Virus record (IMG/VR): IMGVR_UViG_3300046450_002833
Coordinates: 1-49,448 of that record
DNA: 49,448 nt
DNA from: a virus
Strand: one strand, 5' to 3'
The translations under genes and the position numbers were made by a program. This document shows, piece by piece, positions 49,106 to 49,448 of this stretch (positions within the stretch are counted from its first letter, which is position 1; every line of letters begins with the position of its first letter). Under the pieces are notes generated by a model. That model searched no databases and was not told where the DNA came from. It saw only the letters and a list, made by a program, of their open reading frames with translations.

Positions 49106-49134
49106 TTGACAACATCGAACAAGTAGCTTAATGT
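49106..49134 (+). promoter_or_regulatory. Sigma-70 promoter
   Basis: TTGACA, 17 bp, TAATGT, with the next ATG at 49144, 9 bases beyond. Same -10 variant as the promoter at 46562. Confidence 0.7.
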
Positions 49135-49143
49135 ATATAAATT

Positions 49144-49362
49144 ATGAGTGGAGAAGGTAAATCAGTAAGTTTTAAAACTATGAACACACAATCTAAAGAA
49201 AAACAAATGGATGTCGCACTTATATTACATACTGACGGTGTACCTGTCGGCATGAAAGTAACCGACCTTGAACATCTCATTAGAATCATAAAGTTTCAAT
49301 CTGAAGAAAAAGGGTTGAATATATTTTCTTATAATATTTCTGGCAATATAGTTATAAAGTAA
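49144..49362 (+). CDS. Hypothetical protein
   Basis: A 72-residue protein, alpha/beta in pattern (MDVALILHTDGVPVGMKVTD). Not recognised. Start set by the promoter. Confidence 0.5.
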   Translation: MSGEGKSVSFKTMNTQSKEKQMDVALILHTDGVPVGMKVTDLEHLIRIIKFQSEEKGLNIFSYNISGNIVIK

Positions 49363-49364
49363 TA

Positions 49365-49448
49365 ATGAAAATATCAATAACACACTACGGCAATACAACC
49401 TCCTATGAGACAGAGAGGGACGATCAACACATCTCAGAGATGGCAAGT
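49365..49448 (+). CDS. N-terminal fragment of an unknown protein (partial)
   Basis: An open frame from ATG 49365 to the window end (28 codons, start KISITHYGNTTSYETERDD). Too short to recognise. Confidence 0.4.
   Translation, partial: MKISITHYGNTTSYETERDDQHISEMAS

Noticed and set aside
1-49448. CRISPR array, insertion sequence, integrase or att site
   Set aside because: No regularly spaced repeats, no transposase or integrase frame and no direct-repeat pair flanking a tRNA end were seen by eye.

Overview
The window looks like part of the genome of a large, AT-rich, lytic-type phage of a Gram-negative bacterium, or less likely a phage-like replicon. The support is dense packing of mostly plus-strand genes, constant 4-base ATGA and TAATG overlaps, many small genes of unknown function, and a self-contained replication set (DnaB helicase, TOPRIM primase, RecB/Cas4-type nuclease, a DNA polymerase III split over several genes, RuvB-like ATPase, Holliday-resolvase-like nuclease). 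It also carries its own tmRNA, one tRNA-Leu and a sigma-like factor. No capsid, portal, terminase, tail or integrase gene lies in the window, so phage identity is an inference. Lipoproteins, a beta-barrel porin, TSP3 repeats and a GWFW-type surface motif point to a diderm host, possibly Verrucomicrobiota/PVC. The promoters are of the classical sigma-70 type, which argues against Bacteroidetes.

Layout. 1-7774: sugar and glycan cassette (two NAD-dependent epimerases, five intact glycosyltransferase-type genes or domains, two SAM methyltransferases) ending in a minus-strand pair, one member of which is a decayed glycosyltransferase. 7831-13505: nuclease, then the dnaB-primase-nuclease operon, a Nudix hydrolase and small genes. 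13562-15730: membrane-anchored protein with TSP3 repeats and a vWA domain. 15812-22234: operon PHP domain / DEDD exonuclease / polymerase III core / ClpC-like unfoldase. 22261-24894: HAD, nucleotidyltransferase-kinase fusion and a glycosyltransferase-like gene. 24946-25394: tmRNA with an unusually long tag reading frame. 25448-31248: nucleotide metabolism genes (deoxyribosyltransferase-like, IMPDH/GMPR), an SSB-tailed protein, many small genes and a resolvase-like nuclease. 31261-32829: small membrane peptides, a host-like porin, a two-helix membrane protein and a strong terminator. 32881-37994: multi-HTH protein, sigma-like factor and a run of secreted proteins and lipoproteins. 38014-46394: glycosyltransferase, small genes, tRNA-Leu, HNH nuclease, RuvB-like ATPase and pyrophosphatase. 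46397-49448: structured intergenic region, macro-domain protein, AbrB-like protein and small genes.

The most striking global signal is a set of about 14 near-identical promoters (TTGACA, exactly 17 bp, TAATAT-like). At most of them the start codon lies only 6-11 bases after the -10 box, so the mRNAs should be leaderless or nearly so. Other points of note are the PHP/exo/pol fission of polymerase III, the roughly 40-codon tmRNA tag next to a phage ClpC with a ClpP-docking tripeptide, and the phage-borne porin.
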